Under the pieces are notes generated by a model. The model made no database searches. It worked only from the letters and a program-made list of their open reading frames with translations, and was not told the DNA's origin. A DNA stretch of 64,000 nt, from assembly GCA_002751075.1 (NCBI GenBank), contig NAOQ01000012.1, forward strand, positions 193,807 through 257,806, in the 5' to 3' direction. The DNA is from Ichthyophonus hoferi. Its lineage: Eukaryota > Opisthokonta > Ichthyosporea > Ichthyophonida > Ichthyophonidae. Below, piece after piece: positions 13,067 to 25,364 of this stretch (position 1 is its first letter; every line of letters starts with the position of its first letter). Made by a program: the position numbers and the translations under genes.

Positions 13067-16000
13067 ATGGCAATAGGAAGCTATTTCCCTGGCACTGCCA
13101 GCCTTATAGAGGACCTTGACAGTAAGTGTATTGCGTTGTGGTGTGTATAATGTGTATATATGCTTTGCTCAAACCCTTTTACTTTATTATTATTGTTTTT
13201 CTACCTTCCAAAACATCGTTGCTGCCATACTTCTTCCGACCAAACCTATTTTTTTTTTTTTTTTTTTGAAATTCTTCTGTAGTGGTTCTGACACCTATCA
13301 GCCGCAAGTCATTTCCTATCTAATGTCTCACTTAAATCATACTAAATCAGACCTGGCTGGAAGGAGACCTGCTTTAGAGGGTTGTTATCTATTAACTGCA
13401 ATAATCAGAAGAAACCTGTACCATGAATAAACTCTATAGACCATTCAATAGCCTCCAATAAACTATACAAAAAATATATTGCTTCTGTAGTCCTTTTTCA
13501 CACAACTCACCCTGATGTGAGACACTTTCTTTCTTCAACCTTGCCACCGGGACTAAGGTGGAACTAGTTGATATAATGAAACATGACTTTTGACAATAGC
13601 TATATTATAATTTTATCGATACATTTTTTCTATTTAGTAGGTTACAACAGCAACTAGTATTGTTTGAGTGCTCTGGAGGGTGTCTCTTTCCTATTCATTT
13701 CGTCTTTTGTTCTCTTTCCCGCTCTATCTCCCTGTATTATATTCTTATTTCCAGTTGTCAACTCTTATAAATTTGGTTGCTTTAGGTTGCACTTTATGAA
13801 AGATCAGTCGTTTTTTACCAATATTCTATTTTTGGGTGTTGTTAAAGCCATAAGGGCTGCCCCATTCTTCATTTCCTGCCTCATCTTGTCTTTATCTTAC
13901 ATAAGCCTTTCCATGTTTCACCTTGTTACATATACACACGCATGTATATATATAAAGACACACACGTGGGTGTACATGCATACCTATTGTATTTAGTTTG
14001 GCTTTTATATTTCTTTGTTTCTAGTTCTTTTTTTCCATCTCCTTCTTTTTTCTGTTTTCTTGGCAGACACACAGTAACACGTATCTTACTATACACATAT
14101 ATATACTATTTCATATTCATGCATGTAGTTGTGTTTTATCGATCATCATTTCTTACCTTATCCCCTGTGTCATATATATTGAGAGATACATTATTTAGAA
14201 AGAAAGTCCATGCACTAATAACACTAGAGAAATGGGAAGAGAAGGGTCTATTGTAGTAATAAGAGGTAGATCAGAGGGATAGGATTGGTGAGTATTTATA
14301 GGGTTTTATTGTATTGGTTAATTCTAGGAATATATGTGGGTATAATTGCGTATATAATATAGTCTATAGTCTATAGTCTAATATGAACATAGTCGTACCC
14401 ATAAGATAATATATTACAATATAATATATTACAATACGATGTAAAAAAAATCCAATTTAACACACTAATATAATATCACACAGTACAATACAATACAATA
14501 CAACATAATACAATAAAGCACACTATGATGTAATCTAATCTAACATTTACATTGCATATCTAAGAGGGCCCCTGTCCCTATGTGTATGTATTTTCCTCAC
14601 CTTCTCTCACTCTCTCTAGAGGTACACTACACCTAGTATACAGTCTGACCTTCCCCTTATTATTCCACTACCTTTGTCCCTTTGCAAGCCCCTGTCCTTA
14701 TTGCACGCAATCACTATTATAGCTCCTATCTCTATCTACCTATCTATGAGACCAAATTTCTCATACTGTACCCATGTCTTTTGACCTCCCTTTATATCTA
14801 CCTAAATCTACCTACCTACCTATATATAGCACTCACTTTTTCCTTCTCCAGAAAAGATGCTTGTTGTTTTGCGAGATGGAAGGAAACTGATTGGCTACCT
14901 GCGCTCCATCGACCAATTTGGTAAGTCTTGACTCCATAACTAATATCAAATAAGTATTTTGATTGGTTATCCATGCTTTAAAATTACACTTTTTGTAAGA
15001 TAATTGATGTTCCCAAATTCCTCTCATTGGTCCCACCTCACCACTCTAGACTATGCTATAGGTTATATGTCATGCTATATACATGCCGTTTACGGATAAG
15101 ATTTAGATATATATTTACTATCATACAAGTGTATATGCTTATTGTTTTGCAAGTGTACACTATAACCAATAATAAATCACCATAGTTAATTAATAATTAA
15201 ACTGGCCAATAGATTTCATTATTCAATTGAAACGTAGACATACCTATACCTATACCTATATATATATATATACTATTATACTATCATACAAGTGTATATG
15301 CATATAAGCATAAACAGATTGCCATGTTTTTTAAATATTACTCTTGTTTAATGGTTGCCTTTTACTGGTTGACTAAATATCGAAATATTATGCAGCCAAT
15401 CTGGTTCTGCAGGATACCATTGAACGAGTACACGTGGGCAATCAGTATGGCGACATACATCGTGGAATATTCCTCGTGCGTGGAGAGAACGTTGTCCTAT
15501 TGGGTGAAATTGTAAGTCACACATTTTAAAATTTATCTTTTGCGTTGAGTGGTCTCATAATGTGCATGCAGTGTCATGGGATTTGTTAAGGAATGTGTGT
15601 ACTTGAGCAAGAAGCTGTGGGTATATTGCGTGAAAACGTAATTTACATATTTTTTATTTTAATTAAAATTAGTTCTTGGTTTTAACTGGCTGTCTCGATC
15701 AACTCGATGATATAATATGATGTGTTATTTTTATGTAAATTTATCTTATTTCTTACTGGTTTCTGATGATCATATGTTCATTTCTCACTTTAGGATGCTG
15801 AAAAGGAAGCTAACAGCCCATTAGAGGTCGTTGATATTGATGACGCACTGCAAGCACAGAGGAAGGAGCAAGTGAGTGATTGGATGCTTGATGACTTTTT
15901 TATTTTTTAGTTTTAATTTTATAATTTTAAGTTTACTTTAATACCTTATATAGAGTGGTTGGGTTTTGGTTATGATATGGTATTTACGTTATAGCTAGAC

Positions 16001-16856
16001 TAACCTTTGTATGGTATATTGATCGAGGTAGGATTCCTTATTGATATACTTGTTTTGTTGCTTTATATTGTTGCCAAATATGTCGATGTAATATTGTGAT
16101 TGGAGCAATGCTGTACTGTAATAGTTGATTGAACTGGGTGTACAGTAGGAGAGGGTATAAATATACAGGATAGGGTATAAGTGTATGTGACTATAATAGA
16201 AGGATGTACAAAATAGGGTATAAGCCTAGGAGCTTTCAAATAAGCGAGGATGGGAAGTTAATAGTCTAGATTGAGACAATGGTAGGAGATAGATTTATAC
16301 AGACTATACCACATACATCCATGTTTATATACATCCGCCTTAGACGTCTAGATATCTAGTGACGTCATGACAAGGTCGTGTGGGCTAGGCTATTAATACT
16401 TACGCATTGATTTAAAAATTTATATCAATATACATATATGGCAAGATAACATACATTCAACATTTACAATGGAAATGAAATTCAGGTCAAATAAGACAGT
16501 AGCTTATCATGTCAAAAAGATACCCTAGGATCATACACACTAATCATTAAGTTGCCTATCACATTATATAAAATTATGTAAAATTTAAAAAATGATTTCT
16601 AGTATATATTGTAGGTGTAAGGACTGCTTAGGGTGTATATCCAGCTTAGCCATAGTTAGTACTAGAGAGTCGGGTAGATGCATGTACGATTAGCATTGTG
16701 TGTATGTCTCTATGTATGTACGTATGTTTGTATAGACACTAATTCTCTGTCTACTTATAGGAAATACGTGATTCTCAAACCAAGCTCAAGAATAGAGTCC
16801 TCTTGGAGAGAGGCTATTCGCTACCATCTGACCCACTATTTGATGATCTTTATTAG
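13067..16856 (+). CDS. LSM1, Sm-like subunit of the cytoplasmic Lsm1-7 decapping complex (5 exons, 137 aa)
   Basis: Exons: 13067-13121, 14852-14920, 15396-15511, 15794-15871, 16761-16856. All junctions are GT-AG and in phase, giving 137 codons (human LSM1 has 133). LSM1 caps the Lsm1-7 ring that binds oligoadenylated mRNA 3' ends and activates decapping and 5'-3' decay in P-bodies. Visible landmarks are [20 protein letters not shown], then [20 protein letters not shown] (Sm1 motif), the LSM1-specific [30 protein letters not shown] (Sm2 motif) and an extended charged C-terminal helix ending [12 protein letters not shown]. Intron 1 is the longest (about 1.7 kb) and carries a poly-T run and pentanucleotide repeats. 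The gene follows the histone cluster but is not functionally linked to it. Frames at 13116-14256 are intron shadows. Confidence 0.93.
14399..14520. repeat. Imperfect (AATAC)/(AATAT) pentanucleotide repeat in LSM1 intron 1
   Basis: Runs of TACAATA-, ATAAT- and AATAC-type units, most regular at about 14480-14516. Similar degenerate pentamer tracts recur elsewhere in the window. Confidence 0.6.
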
Positions 16857-17184
16857 GGCCTGACATTGTACCAGTTAAATTGTTCTTATTAATGTAGTGG
16901 CTTTATATTCTTTGTCTTTTTTTCTTTTTGTTACTTCTACTTGCTACTCCATATTTCCTCTCTCCTATTTTATATTGTCTTTATCTATCTGTACTGACTT
17001 ATAAATGCATGTGTAGCTACCTACTTAAACACTCGCGTACACATTAATTTGTAAGTACATATATCTTTGATAGTACATTGTATTTTGTTGATCTATAAAT
17101 ACATAATGATTCGACCAAGAAATAGTGCTGTGCTGTGCACACATAAGTGTTTGCTTGGATTTTAATTAGCAACAGTAAGATTAC

Positions 17185-17427
17185 ATATAGTGGTCTATAG
17201 TAATTTGAATTTGGTGTAGAGGTATCTTCGGCTGGGCTAGCAGTAGATGCAATGCTTAGTGCTGATCCGTTTTCAATAGAAGGCAATGTAGAGACTGGCG
17301 TATATGCTGACTCTATCTCTAGATGTCTATTACGATTATATTCAGCTATTACTGAAAGAGGAATTTCTACTTTAGTTCGTTTAGGTGCTCTAGTGCTTAT
17401 GACAGTGTGTTCTATCAGTGAGGGGCG
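17185..17427 (-). CDS. Possible orphan exon, tyrosine- and Ser/Thr/Pro-rich
   Basis: On the minus strand an 81-codon open segment runs from a possible acceptor (17428-17429) to a GTAATC donor (17183-17184), with both ends in phase 0. It is polar and looks like a soluble tail: PKRTKVEIPLSVIAEYNRNR, then an acidic stretch and SAYTPVSTLPSIENGSALSI, ending NSNYYRPLY. Several tyrosines sit in contexts that could bind SH2 or PTB domains. The acceptor lacks a pyrimidine tract and no partner exon was found. The plus strand is also open here (17252-17476). Unrecognised; either strand, or neither, may be coding. Confidence 0.28.
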
Positions 17428-18205
17428 CTATCTTTGTATGTATGTAATGTATGTTGTTGGACTTAAAAGTTACTAAGAAACTCTCAATGTTATTGGTAGG
17501 GAAAAGATTCTCAGAACACTGGCGCGTATTATTAAGTGCTAATATTGATCTAGACATTATAATAAAGATACGATGATTATAGAATACAGATCAAGTATCT
17601 TTTAATCATTAAGATAATTATATATATATATATATAAAATGCAAAACTTATTTATAATGATTGAAACGGCATTACGTGTGTTATTATTAGATGTTTTTGT
17701 TTTTTTTATCCTTTCCGCAACATGCATTTATGGTGGGTGTCAAGCATAGTTTGGTTCATCAAGGTAAATGGCACCGATCGTAAAAATATTGTTTACGGAA
17801 GACCACTGAGGGCCAATAGAATTATTTAATTTTGTCTGAACGATCTGGGTTTCATCGAAAGCAGTTTATCCAATTCTTTCCGGGGAACCCCTGTAATATA
17901 ATAAAATGATAGCATAATGTAATGCAATTTAATACAACGTAATACAATGTTATCTAATGCCACATGGTATATTATAAATTGTTAAAGCAGAAGTGTTTAA
18001 TGTAATACAATATAATATAATATAATGCTAATGCATTTATCGGTTTAGTTCAAATGCTCCAGCTCAGTCCAACATCATATAATTCCCCACCAACTACAGG
18101 CCTTGAGGGAGTTTCCCATATTCGTTGCAACCCTGTAAAATCATCTGATTATCAGACATAACGTGTACTGTTGCAATGAATCTCAAAATTTATTGTTAAA
18201 GCACA
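17428..18205. other. Non-coding with degenerate AT-rich pentamer repeats
   Basis: AT-rich sequence with a (TA)n tract at 17616-17636 and degenerate repeats of the TAATACAA type at about 17893-18030. No gene seen apart from the upstream end of the open plus-strand frame noted at 17252-17476. Confidence 0.4.
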
Positions 18206-18285
18206 ATGATACACTTGATTGTCACGCTAATTCTTATTGCTCATACGGGTAATGCAGTAGCTGGGCAGCGGCTAAAGCAAATTTT
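18206..18285 (+). CDS. Possible signal-peptide exon
   Basis: ATG opens MIHLIVTLILIAHTGNAVAG, a classic signal peptide (short n-region, hydrophobic core, NAVA before the cleavage point), followed by QRLKQI and candidate GTGTAA or GTAAAC donors. It could begin a secreted or membrane protein whose later exons include 18544-18707, but the phases do not join directly. A piece at 18470-18517 would bridge them in frame only with an implausible 26-base intron. Tentative. Confidence 0.25.
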
Positions 18286-18543
18286 GTGTAAACATTTATT
18301 TATATGCTAACTTGAAGTTGAGCAGATGGGGCAAACCATGCACATAGACGTGCTAGACTCTGCATAGACATACTTTTGTGACCATTTCAAATGTTATTTT
18401 TTTAAGAAAACCTACACCTTTTAAATTTTATTGTGACCATTAATTAATTTGAATTTTATTATATTTAGTTATCTCAGTGGCTGGCATGACTGCACAGCGA
18501 AGCTTGATAGATCTAAGGTTGTTTTTTTTTGTTTTTCAACCAG

Positions 18544-19578
18544 GTATCCTATTATGCAGTGCGTGGACATAAAATAGAAATGTCTTCTCTTGATGAACAG
18601 GCGAATAGTGACTATGCTATTGATGACAATTGGCAAACAGTTGCCCAAGCTGACGCATGTGACTCAGACCAGCCATGGGAGCCAATTTCATCGTTACAGG
18701 CCTTGACGTATGTTACTAAGATAAATTCTTACGTAAATTTCCAATCATTAACAAACAAGTTTCAAATAGCTCTTATTCATACATCTTTCTGTGACCTTAT
18801 TTGGGCCGCTTTAGCAATCAAACACTAGATGTACAGTGCAGTCTTTTTTACATTACTGTGAAAATCCCATCACATTTAGGGACTAAGTATTTCCTTGTCT
18901 CTAATCATGCTTGCATGTTTAGAACATAGAGGATGCCAGCACAGATAACTTTATATTCAGTTTATTTCAAATAATAAGCCATTCAATAAGAATCCTACAT
19001 AAGTTAACTTTTTATATACTGCATATTATATAGTGTTCCTGATTTATTAAGACACAAGCTCATCAATTGTAAATTAATGCATTAATTTTACTATTTCTTG
19101 TTATTGGTATGTCTAATAGTGTTATTAAGTCAATATACACGCTTATTAACTCACTTAGATGTAGAAAACTATATGCTCTATATATATATATTGCCGTTTG
19201 TTGTTGGAATTTTAAGTTAGTAATTGAGTTTAATTTTATAATTTTATTATATTAACTGCCGAGTACTAACCTCGTATCGAGCTATCTATTAATTAATAAA
19301 TATTTATATCTGATAACTTTATCTCGGTATAATTAGATTAGGATATCGATTGAATTGAGGCTCAGCATGAGCTTTTAAGGCATAGGTTTTTTCCAATTAA
19401 CTTTATAAATTGAGCTATCTGGTATGAATAAATGCTAAAATGTAAACACTTAAAATTGCTTAGCCATTGCATACATTTATTTTAAACTCTACTATTTTTA
19501 ATTCTCCTTCTCTCCCGGACATGCAGCTACAGTATCAACTCCTTTAGTATACAGGGGTATGGCGAAGTGATATTTTGA
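18544..19578 (+). CDS. Two candidate exons of an unrecognised tyrosine-rich tail
   Basis: Exon 18544-18707 lies between TTTTTCAACCAG and a GTATGT donor. It reads VSYYAVRGHKIEMSSLDEQA and continues acidic (NSDYAIDDNW, then SDQPWEPISSLQAL). Exon 19527-19578, after a pyrimidine-rich acceptor ending ATGCAG, joins in phase and ends ...TYSINSFSIQGYGEVIF and a stop. Together about 71 residues carry four tyrosines in YxxV/I-like settings (SYYAV, DYAID, TYSIN, YGEV), suggestive of an SH2-binding cytoplasmic tail. No transmembrane or extracellular exon could be attached. An alternative start is the internal Met at 18580. I do not recognise the family. Confidence 0.35.
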
Positions 19579-19834
19579 ATATAATCGGTAAAGAATATCA
19601 AGCTTTTGTAAACGTACTTAAAATTAAACGACCATATATTAGGCTCTTAAAAGTTTCTTATCAGGCCTATAAATCAACAGGGAATAAATTAATTTAATTA
19701 ACCAATAGGATGCGAAACAATGTTTTGGCATTTTTTACATGGCCGATAGCTCCGAAAAACACACCCCAGTTTACATAGCATTGCCGAAAAAATGACCTAT
19801 TTTCTATATTTAACACAAAAAAAAGATAGTGAAA

Positions 19835-19996
19835 ATGTCTTCTGTAATTGAAACAAATATTGTTGTCCTTGCTGGCAATTGCCTTGGGCCCGAGGTCACT
19901 GCTGAGGCTATAAAAGTGTTGGAAGAGGTTGGCCAAGTAATAAACAAAACATTTCATTTTATACCACACTTTATCGGTGGTTGCTTGCTACGTTGA
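19835..19996 (+). pseudogene. LeuB/LEU2-like (3-isopropylmalate dehydrogenase) N-terminal fragment
   Basis: A 53-codon frame begins MSSVIETNIVVLAGNCLGPE, then VTAEAIKVLEEVGQ and FHFIPHFIGG, and stops. This follows the start of fungal or bacterial isopropylmalate dehydrogenase: IVVLPGDxxGPEVxAEAxKV, a spacer, then FxFxxHLIGGAAIDATG. That enzyme converts 3-isopropylmalate to 2-oxoisocaproate in leucine synthesis, a pathway animals normally lack. After the GG the expected AIDATGxPLP block is lost and no downstream blocks (substrate-binding or NAD regions) were found to 21.9 kb. The usual GDxxGPE reads GNCLGPE. It may be a decayed or transferred gene remnant, or less likely a first exon with diverged or distant partners. 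Confidence 0.5.
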
Positions 19997-21969
19997 TCTC
20001 CATCCCAATTTACAGGCAGTTCCCCAGTGTTCCAGTTGGCCAAACAGTAAAAAACCATTATGTCTTATTCCATATGTCATAACCCTTGGAAATGACAGGA
20101 CATGAATCTACAGAAATACCAAATTGACAATTAGTTGATTACCTTTACAACCCCTTGAAGTAGAAAATAAATTATTTTATTTTATTTTATCTTATTTTTT
20201 ATTTTGATACAAAGTCTTGAAGCCATTACATTTGCTGTCGTGATATGCATGCTACAGTACATCTGCAAGGAGGAAATTTTATTTGGAACTATAGAATCAA
20301 GCGTCCATTATTAGGAGGTATTGGACAGACCGAGGCCACCAACACAATTTAACAATAAGCATAACACTCTCAACCGCACTACACCAATATGGTAGTCAAA
20401 TAATGAATTTACATACAGGCTACCCTGACCTTAATACAGTTAAAAATAACATTAAAACACCTATATATAAAACAATTCCAGACATTCTGAAAGATCCGTC
20501 CTGTAGCAATACAAGATAATATTCATTTTATAACTTTTATTGGTAATTATCTCCAGTTCTTTTCATTATTGCCTCAGACCTAGTGAGACCCATACTTGAT
20601 TTAATATATTCCAATAAGTTTATTCCTACAGTATTGAATGATTTTAATTTGATCCGACTATTGGTGTACAATGTGTTTATATATGTTTTTCATCAATCCT
20701 GGACAGACCATTGCCTTAATACACAGATAAACTCACGCACTCATTATGTCAACCATGTTCAATAGGTAACAAAATACTATTTACACTCGCTGGTTGATGT
20801 ACAGGACTACTTCGAATCCACCTCTTGCATTTGACCTAACCCACATACTTTTATTGCTCTTCAATATATCCCTAAAGACGATAAGCATGCTCCAGAAATA
20901 GAGCTAATCTACTGGCATTTAAGTTCTTAATATAATGGCGCAGCCCAGGTAATTTAATGAAAATTTACAACCGATTGATTAAAAATAGCTAATTGACGAC
21001 AATAGACATTTGCTACCGTACTATTATACAATAATTACCATTATTACATCAACTTACACTATGTCACACAGAATACTGCATATATATATGTTTATATATA
21101 CTATTATACTATTGTACTATTATTCATTATTAATATTATTACACCAACTCACTCTTTACCACACAGAATATTGCATATATCACATATTGCACACATAATA
21201 TACATAGAACATTGGACAGACTCGCTTGAAGCAATGTAGCCAATTAAAAGCATTATATTTGCTTCATACACTACAGAATGGTTCAGTAGACTAATTATAT
21301 AAGCTTGAAAAATGAAAAAAAAATGAATAGAAATCAATAATATTAATAAGAATAATGCGCAAATTATATAATTAATATAATATAATATATGTCGCATGTG
21401 CAAACCTCTTCTCTGTTGACTATGTGAATAAGATCTAACTAAGGGTTATGATTGGACTAGGTTTATTGTAATGTTCAGGCGACACAATAAATGTGTAAGT
21501 GATGTTTCAAGTTTTAGACATTTTATAAATTCAAAATAGCATATTCATAAATACAACGGCAAAAATTAACGATATTTATCCACTGATTCTATATTTATAT
21601 TGGAAAGTTAAATGATCGTGCATTTCTGAAATCAAATCAAACTTTTATCCAAATGGAAACATTCCAATCGCATACCACACAATAAAATTGTTCTGATTAA
21701 TAGGATTTGCCGTATTATGCGTATTATGCTAAGTTAATGTAATGAGCTAATATTCATATTATTACTGATTATGTATATTAAATACAATTTCTTGGTCAGA
21801 TTGTAATGCATTTATTTGTGCAATAAGCATTAAGGTTTAATTTTATCCAGGCAATTGATACACTACGTCTGACTTCGAAACATTACAGCATTAGCATTTG
21901 AATAGCTTGAATTAAGAGAAACAACAATTTTACAATTGAAGAAAATCTAAAAAAATGCAATGCTTAAAA
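19997..21969. other. Intergenic, no gene seen
   Basis: About 2 kb, AT-rich, with poly-purine and (ATTTT)n-like runs near 20170-20210 and repeated ACTATTATAC-type units near 21010-21130. Frames at 20583-20765 and 21010-21403 are low-complexity. Confidence 0.5.
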
Positions 21970-24900
21970 ATGAAGATGCGCATCATACTGTTGTATGTAA
22001 TTATTGTGTCCGCGACTGCTGCGGTGGTCAACCAGGGGGTTCCAACGGTAAGAGTAAACAAAAACATACTCTAATATATGGGCGTGCAATTATCATGGAA
22101 ATAAAGCGTACAATCCTATCTTCCCTAAATAATTCCTGCATTCATAGTAGACCCCTTACATCTTAAATTAATTTTGCATGTTGATCAGGTGAAACTATAG
22201 ATTGTCGCCATGTATATACTTAGTACTAATGACACACACACACACACACATACATATATATATATATGTTGTGTTACCAGAGCAACATTTGTGTTTCTCC
22301 ACGAAGCATCATACGCAGTATGATTCAAAGTTTAAGGGTGATTGAATTTGTTTCCAGCAGGACATAATTCAAAAAAACAAATGCGTACAGATATTTTTTT
22401 AAAAACTAGAGTTGATTCCTGCATTATCAATGTGTATTACTCAAACATAAATGTAAAGAGTGGGAGGAAATATAAGTTCCATCCATATTAGTGCTCAGGA
22501 TAACATTATTTAGTCATCTTACATGAAGCATTCAAATTTAAAGCTTCAAGCAAATTGGTATGATTATAGAGTAATATATTTTTATTTTACAGCTCCGTTG
22601 TAAAGGTAATGGCAGTGTGTTTTACGGAATTGATGAAACATGGAAGGGAAAGATTTGCGAAACTTGTACATGCAAGAAAATAGGTAAGCATTCATACCGT
22701 CATTCGTTATCTACTTTAAAAATACTTCCTATGCTAATATACCTGGCTTAGTTTTTGTTATGAGATAATATTATCTACGTTATACACTGTTTTAGTTTAG
22801 AGTACTACTATACTTATCTATAAATATGGCATACGCTTATACATTTGCCACTCTATTGAAACCAATAAATAACAGAATAACTAAACGCTGCCCTTAGCAA
22901 TCATTTTGTAGACCGCTAAAAGTTTCAGTTCCAGTTTTTGCAAGAAATGCACTGGATTCAGATTTAGGAATAATAGACTTACAGGTTGTATAAAAAATTT
23001 ACAAACTACTTTATTTGTGCTTAAGTGGATATCATTGTTTTAAAACGTCTACATCACATATATTTCCTAGATTGGTAGGAGATCTGGGCCCTCCTCTTTT
23101 GGATGTCATAAAATAAACATATATAACATGCGTATTATTCTATAAACCTTCTTCTATTTATTTCCAAGTAGTTCATATTATTAAATTGTATATTACTATT
23201 TTAAAAAATAGATACGATTGAAGTTATCTATTTTGTTTAATTGTTCATCAGTAGATATTAGAAGCTTGTCCAATAAATCCAAATGCCAGAAGAAAAAAAA
23301 ACACATTATAACTATAATGCTAAAAAAAGAGTTTCATAAATACCAAGAATTATATTGATTCTCTCTGCTCTGATACATGTGTTGCAGTTTTGCATTTTGT
23401 TTTAATCTTTCTAAGGAGGGATTAAAATCCTTTTTTCATAATTGCCTAGGTAATAAAGTAGTGACCAAATAAAAATATCTATCCCATGCGTATATGTACA
23501 AACAGAGAACACGGCTGTAATAGCCTGTTATAGCACCAACGCATGCTTAACCAAGTCGCCCTTATGCATTGGCCAAAACCGTATGGTTAATGTTTCATCA
23601 ATCGACCCGTGCTGCCCTGTTTGCCGATCGTTTGATCAAATTTGTGGTAACTGCACGCTAACCAATTCAAATGTTTCCTTACATGTGTGCGGCACTAATG
23701 GGATTACCTACAATAGCACATGTTTATTAAATTGGAATGCCTGTGCCTACAAAAGAGACATCAAAGTAGAGCATTTAGGTGATTGTCATGCTGTTCTTTC
23801 ACATTCCCTTAGCCCTACCCTTACTGGTGCTGACACCAACATTGAGCAGGTATATGCGTCTATTTAATCTTATATTTTATTATTAAGTTGTTTTTGTGAA
23901 ATTGTCTTCAAAAGTGTCTTAATTATTGATTCAATATCTAAATATTATGTCTGTTTTGTTATATTTTATTTTTCATTTCCAGATAGATAATGTATCACAG
24001 CATTAGAACTTTTGAGAGGGAGCTATTAAACAGGATTTTCATTTTTGATTACAAATGGAATAATAGCATTGAATTACTGGGCCATTTCCAAGCTACCTAC
24101 CCTTATGTGTTTACCCAACAGTAATTAATCAAGATTTCTAGTTACTAAACAGAGTTGTTACGGGGTCTGTAAAGAGAGAGAGAACATAAAAAATGTTCTA
24201 GACACTGTTTTCGCTGGTAATATAACGAGTTTTAGTTCATTACTCTATGAAAAGTGAAACATTTTTATTTTCTTTGTAAATGATCTCCTGAGTACACTGC
24301 GGATTCCTATCCTCTGGCCTTCTGTTCTTATCACCATATATCGCATTGTGGAAAGTTGTACTGAACATATGCCCTATCTGTTTTAAGTCCTCCTATGTAA
24401 CAGAACCAGCAAAAGTATTTATGTAATAAATGGTCATGTACAGCAAGAAAATCTCCAGTTGATACACATACAAAAATACACCAAAGTGTGTAAAGATTTA
24501 TTGGATCAATTGTTCTAGTTTTATTAAAAAATATTCTATTGTAATATCCTTACCACACACTCTTCCCCTCCCCAAATTATGATTTTAAATTGGTAGATTC
24601 AAAGCTCAGGCACTTAATTTAGAACCTATTGAGTTCCTGAATCCTTCTATATTGACCTATACCTTTTCCCTCTTATCTCCCCCATCATGAATGCGATCGT
24701 ACATTCATAAATACGCACACAATATGTATATATCATACCTATAAACACTTGCATATATATTATATAAAAAAGCAAACAGCTATATGAACACTTTGTCATA
24801 CACGCGTATACAAGCATTTATGCACATAAATTTCTAAATGTTTATAAAATTATTGCAACTCTCAAATTTATACATGCATATATCCAGGCAACGGGTGCAA

Positions 24901-25364
24901 GAAACTCTAAAAAAGTCAGAGCTGGAGTGATTGTTGGCATCGTCATGGTGGCTGTTATCATTCTTGGATTTGCTGGCATATTTATTTGGTTGATTATGCT
25001 AGATCGTCGCAACACTCGTTGCCGTTACTATATATCTAGCCATTACTCAACTAGTGGCATTGCTGCAGGAAAGCCCAATCAAAAGACTACATTATATCCC
25101 TTAGGTCCCTCTAACCAATCATTATGCCCGGATTCAGATAGTGCCATTGAGCAAGTAGCTGCCAATTCCAGCGTTGTTTCCTTTCACGAAGAGTGTGAGG
25201 AAAATAAGGAGGGGAGTACGGATAAATCAACCGAGACAATCACGATTGTTAAGAACGAAAAGGAGGCTGATAAGCTGCCAAGTGATGGCAAAAATAGTAA
25301 GGAGCAAGATTTAATAAATCTGGAAGAGAAGCCTGATGAGGCACGAGGCACAGGCCAACCCTGA
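21970..25364 (+). CDS. Type I membrane protein with VWC-like and Kazal-like modules (4 exons, 329 aa)
   Basis: Exons 21970-22047, 22593-22683, 23506-23849 and 24888-25364 join in phase. Exon 1 is a signal peptide (MKMRIILLYVIIVSATAAVV). Residues about 27-98 hold ten cysteines in a von Willebrand factor C pattern (C..., CETCTC, three further spaced Cys, then CCPVC). Residues about 103-152 hold six cysteines in a Kazal/follistatin pattern with HVCGTNGITYNSTC and a final GDC. A single transmembrane helix spans about 183-209 (AGVIVGIVMVAVIILGFAGI), followed by RRNTRCR and a 120-residue acidic, Glu/Lys/Ser-rich cytoplasmic tail containing LYPL. VWC modules often bind TGF-beta/BMP-type ligands and Kazal modules inhibit proteases or bind growth factors; the role here is inferred only. 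The start is the first of two in-frame Met codons two residues apart. An ATG at 21960 is in another frame. No exact known orthologue comes to mind. Confidence 0.82.
22231..22267 (+). repeat. (CA)n-(TA)n microsatellite
   Basis: A run of CA units passing into TA units, in intron 1 of the VWC/Kazal gene. Confidence 0.9.

Noticed and set aside
13116-14256. Several plus-strand hydrophobic frames
   Set aside because: They lie in LSM1 intron 1 and have AT- and poly-T-driven Phe/Leu/Ser composition.
20790-20840. ACTTCGAATCCACC as a tRNA B box
   Set aside because: No A box at the right distance and no acceptor stem pairing.
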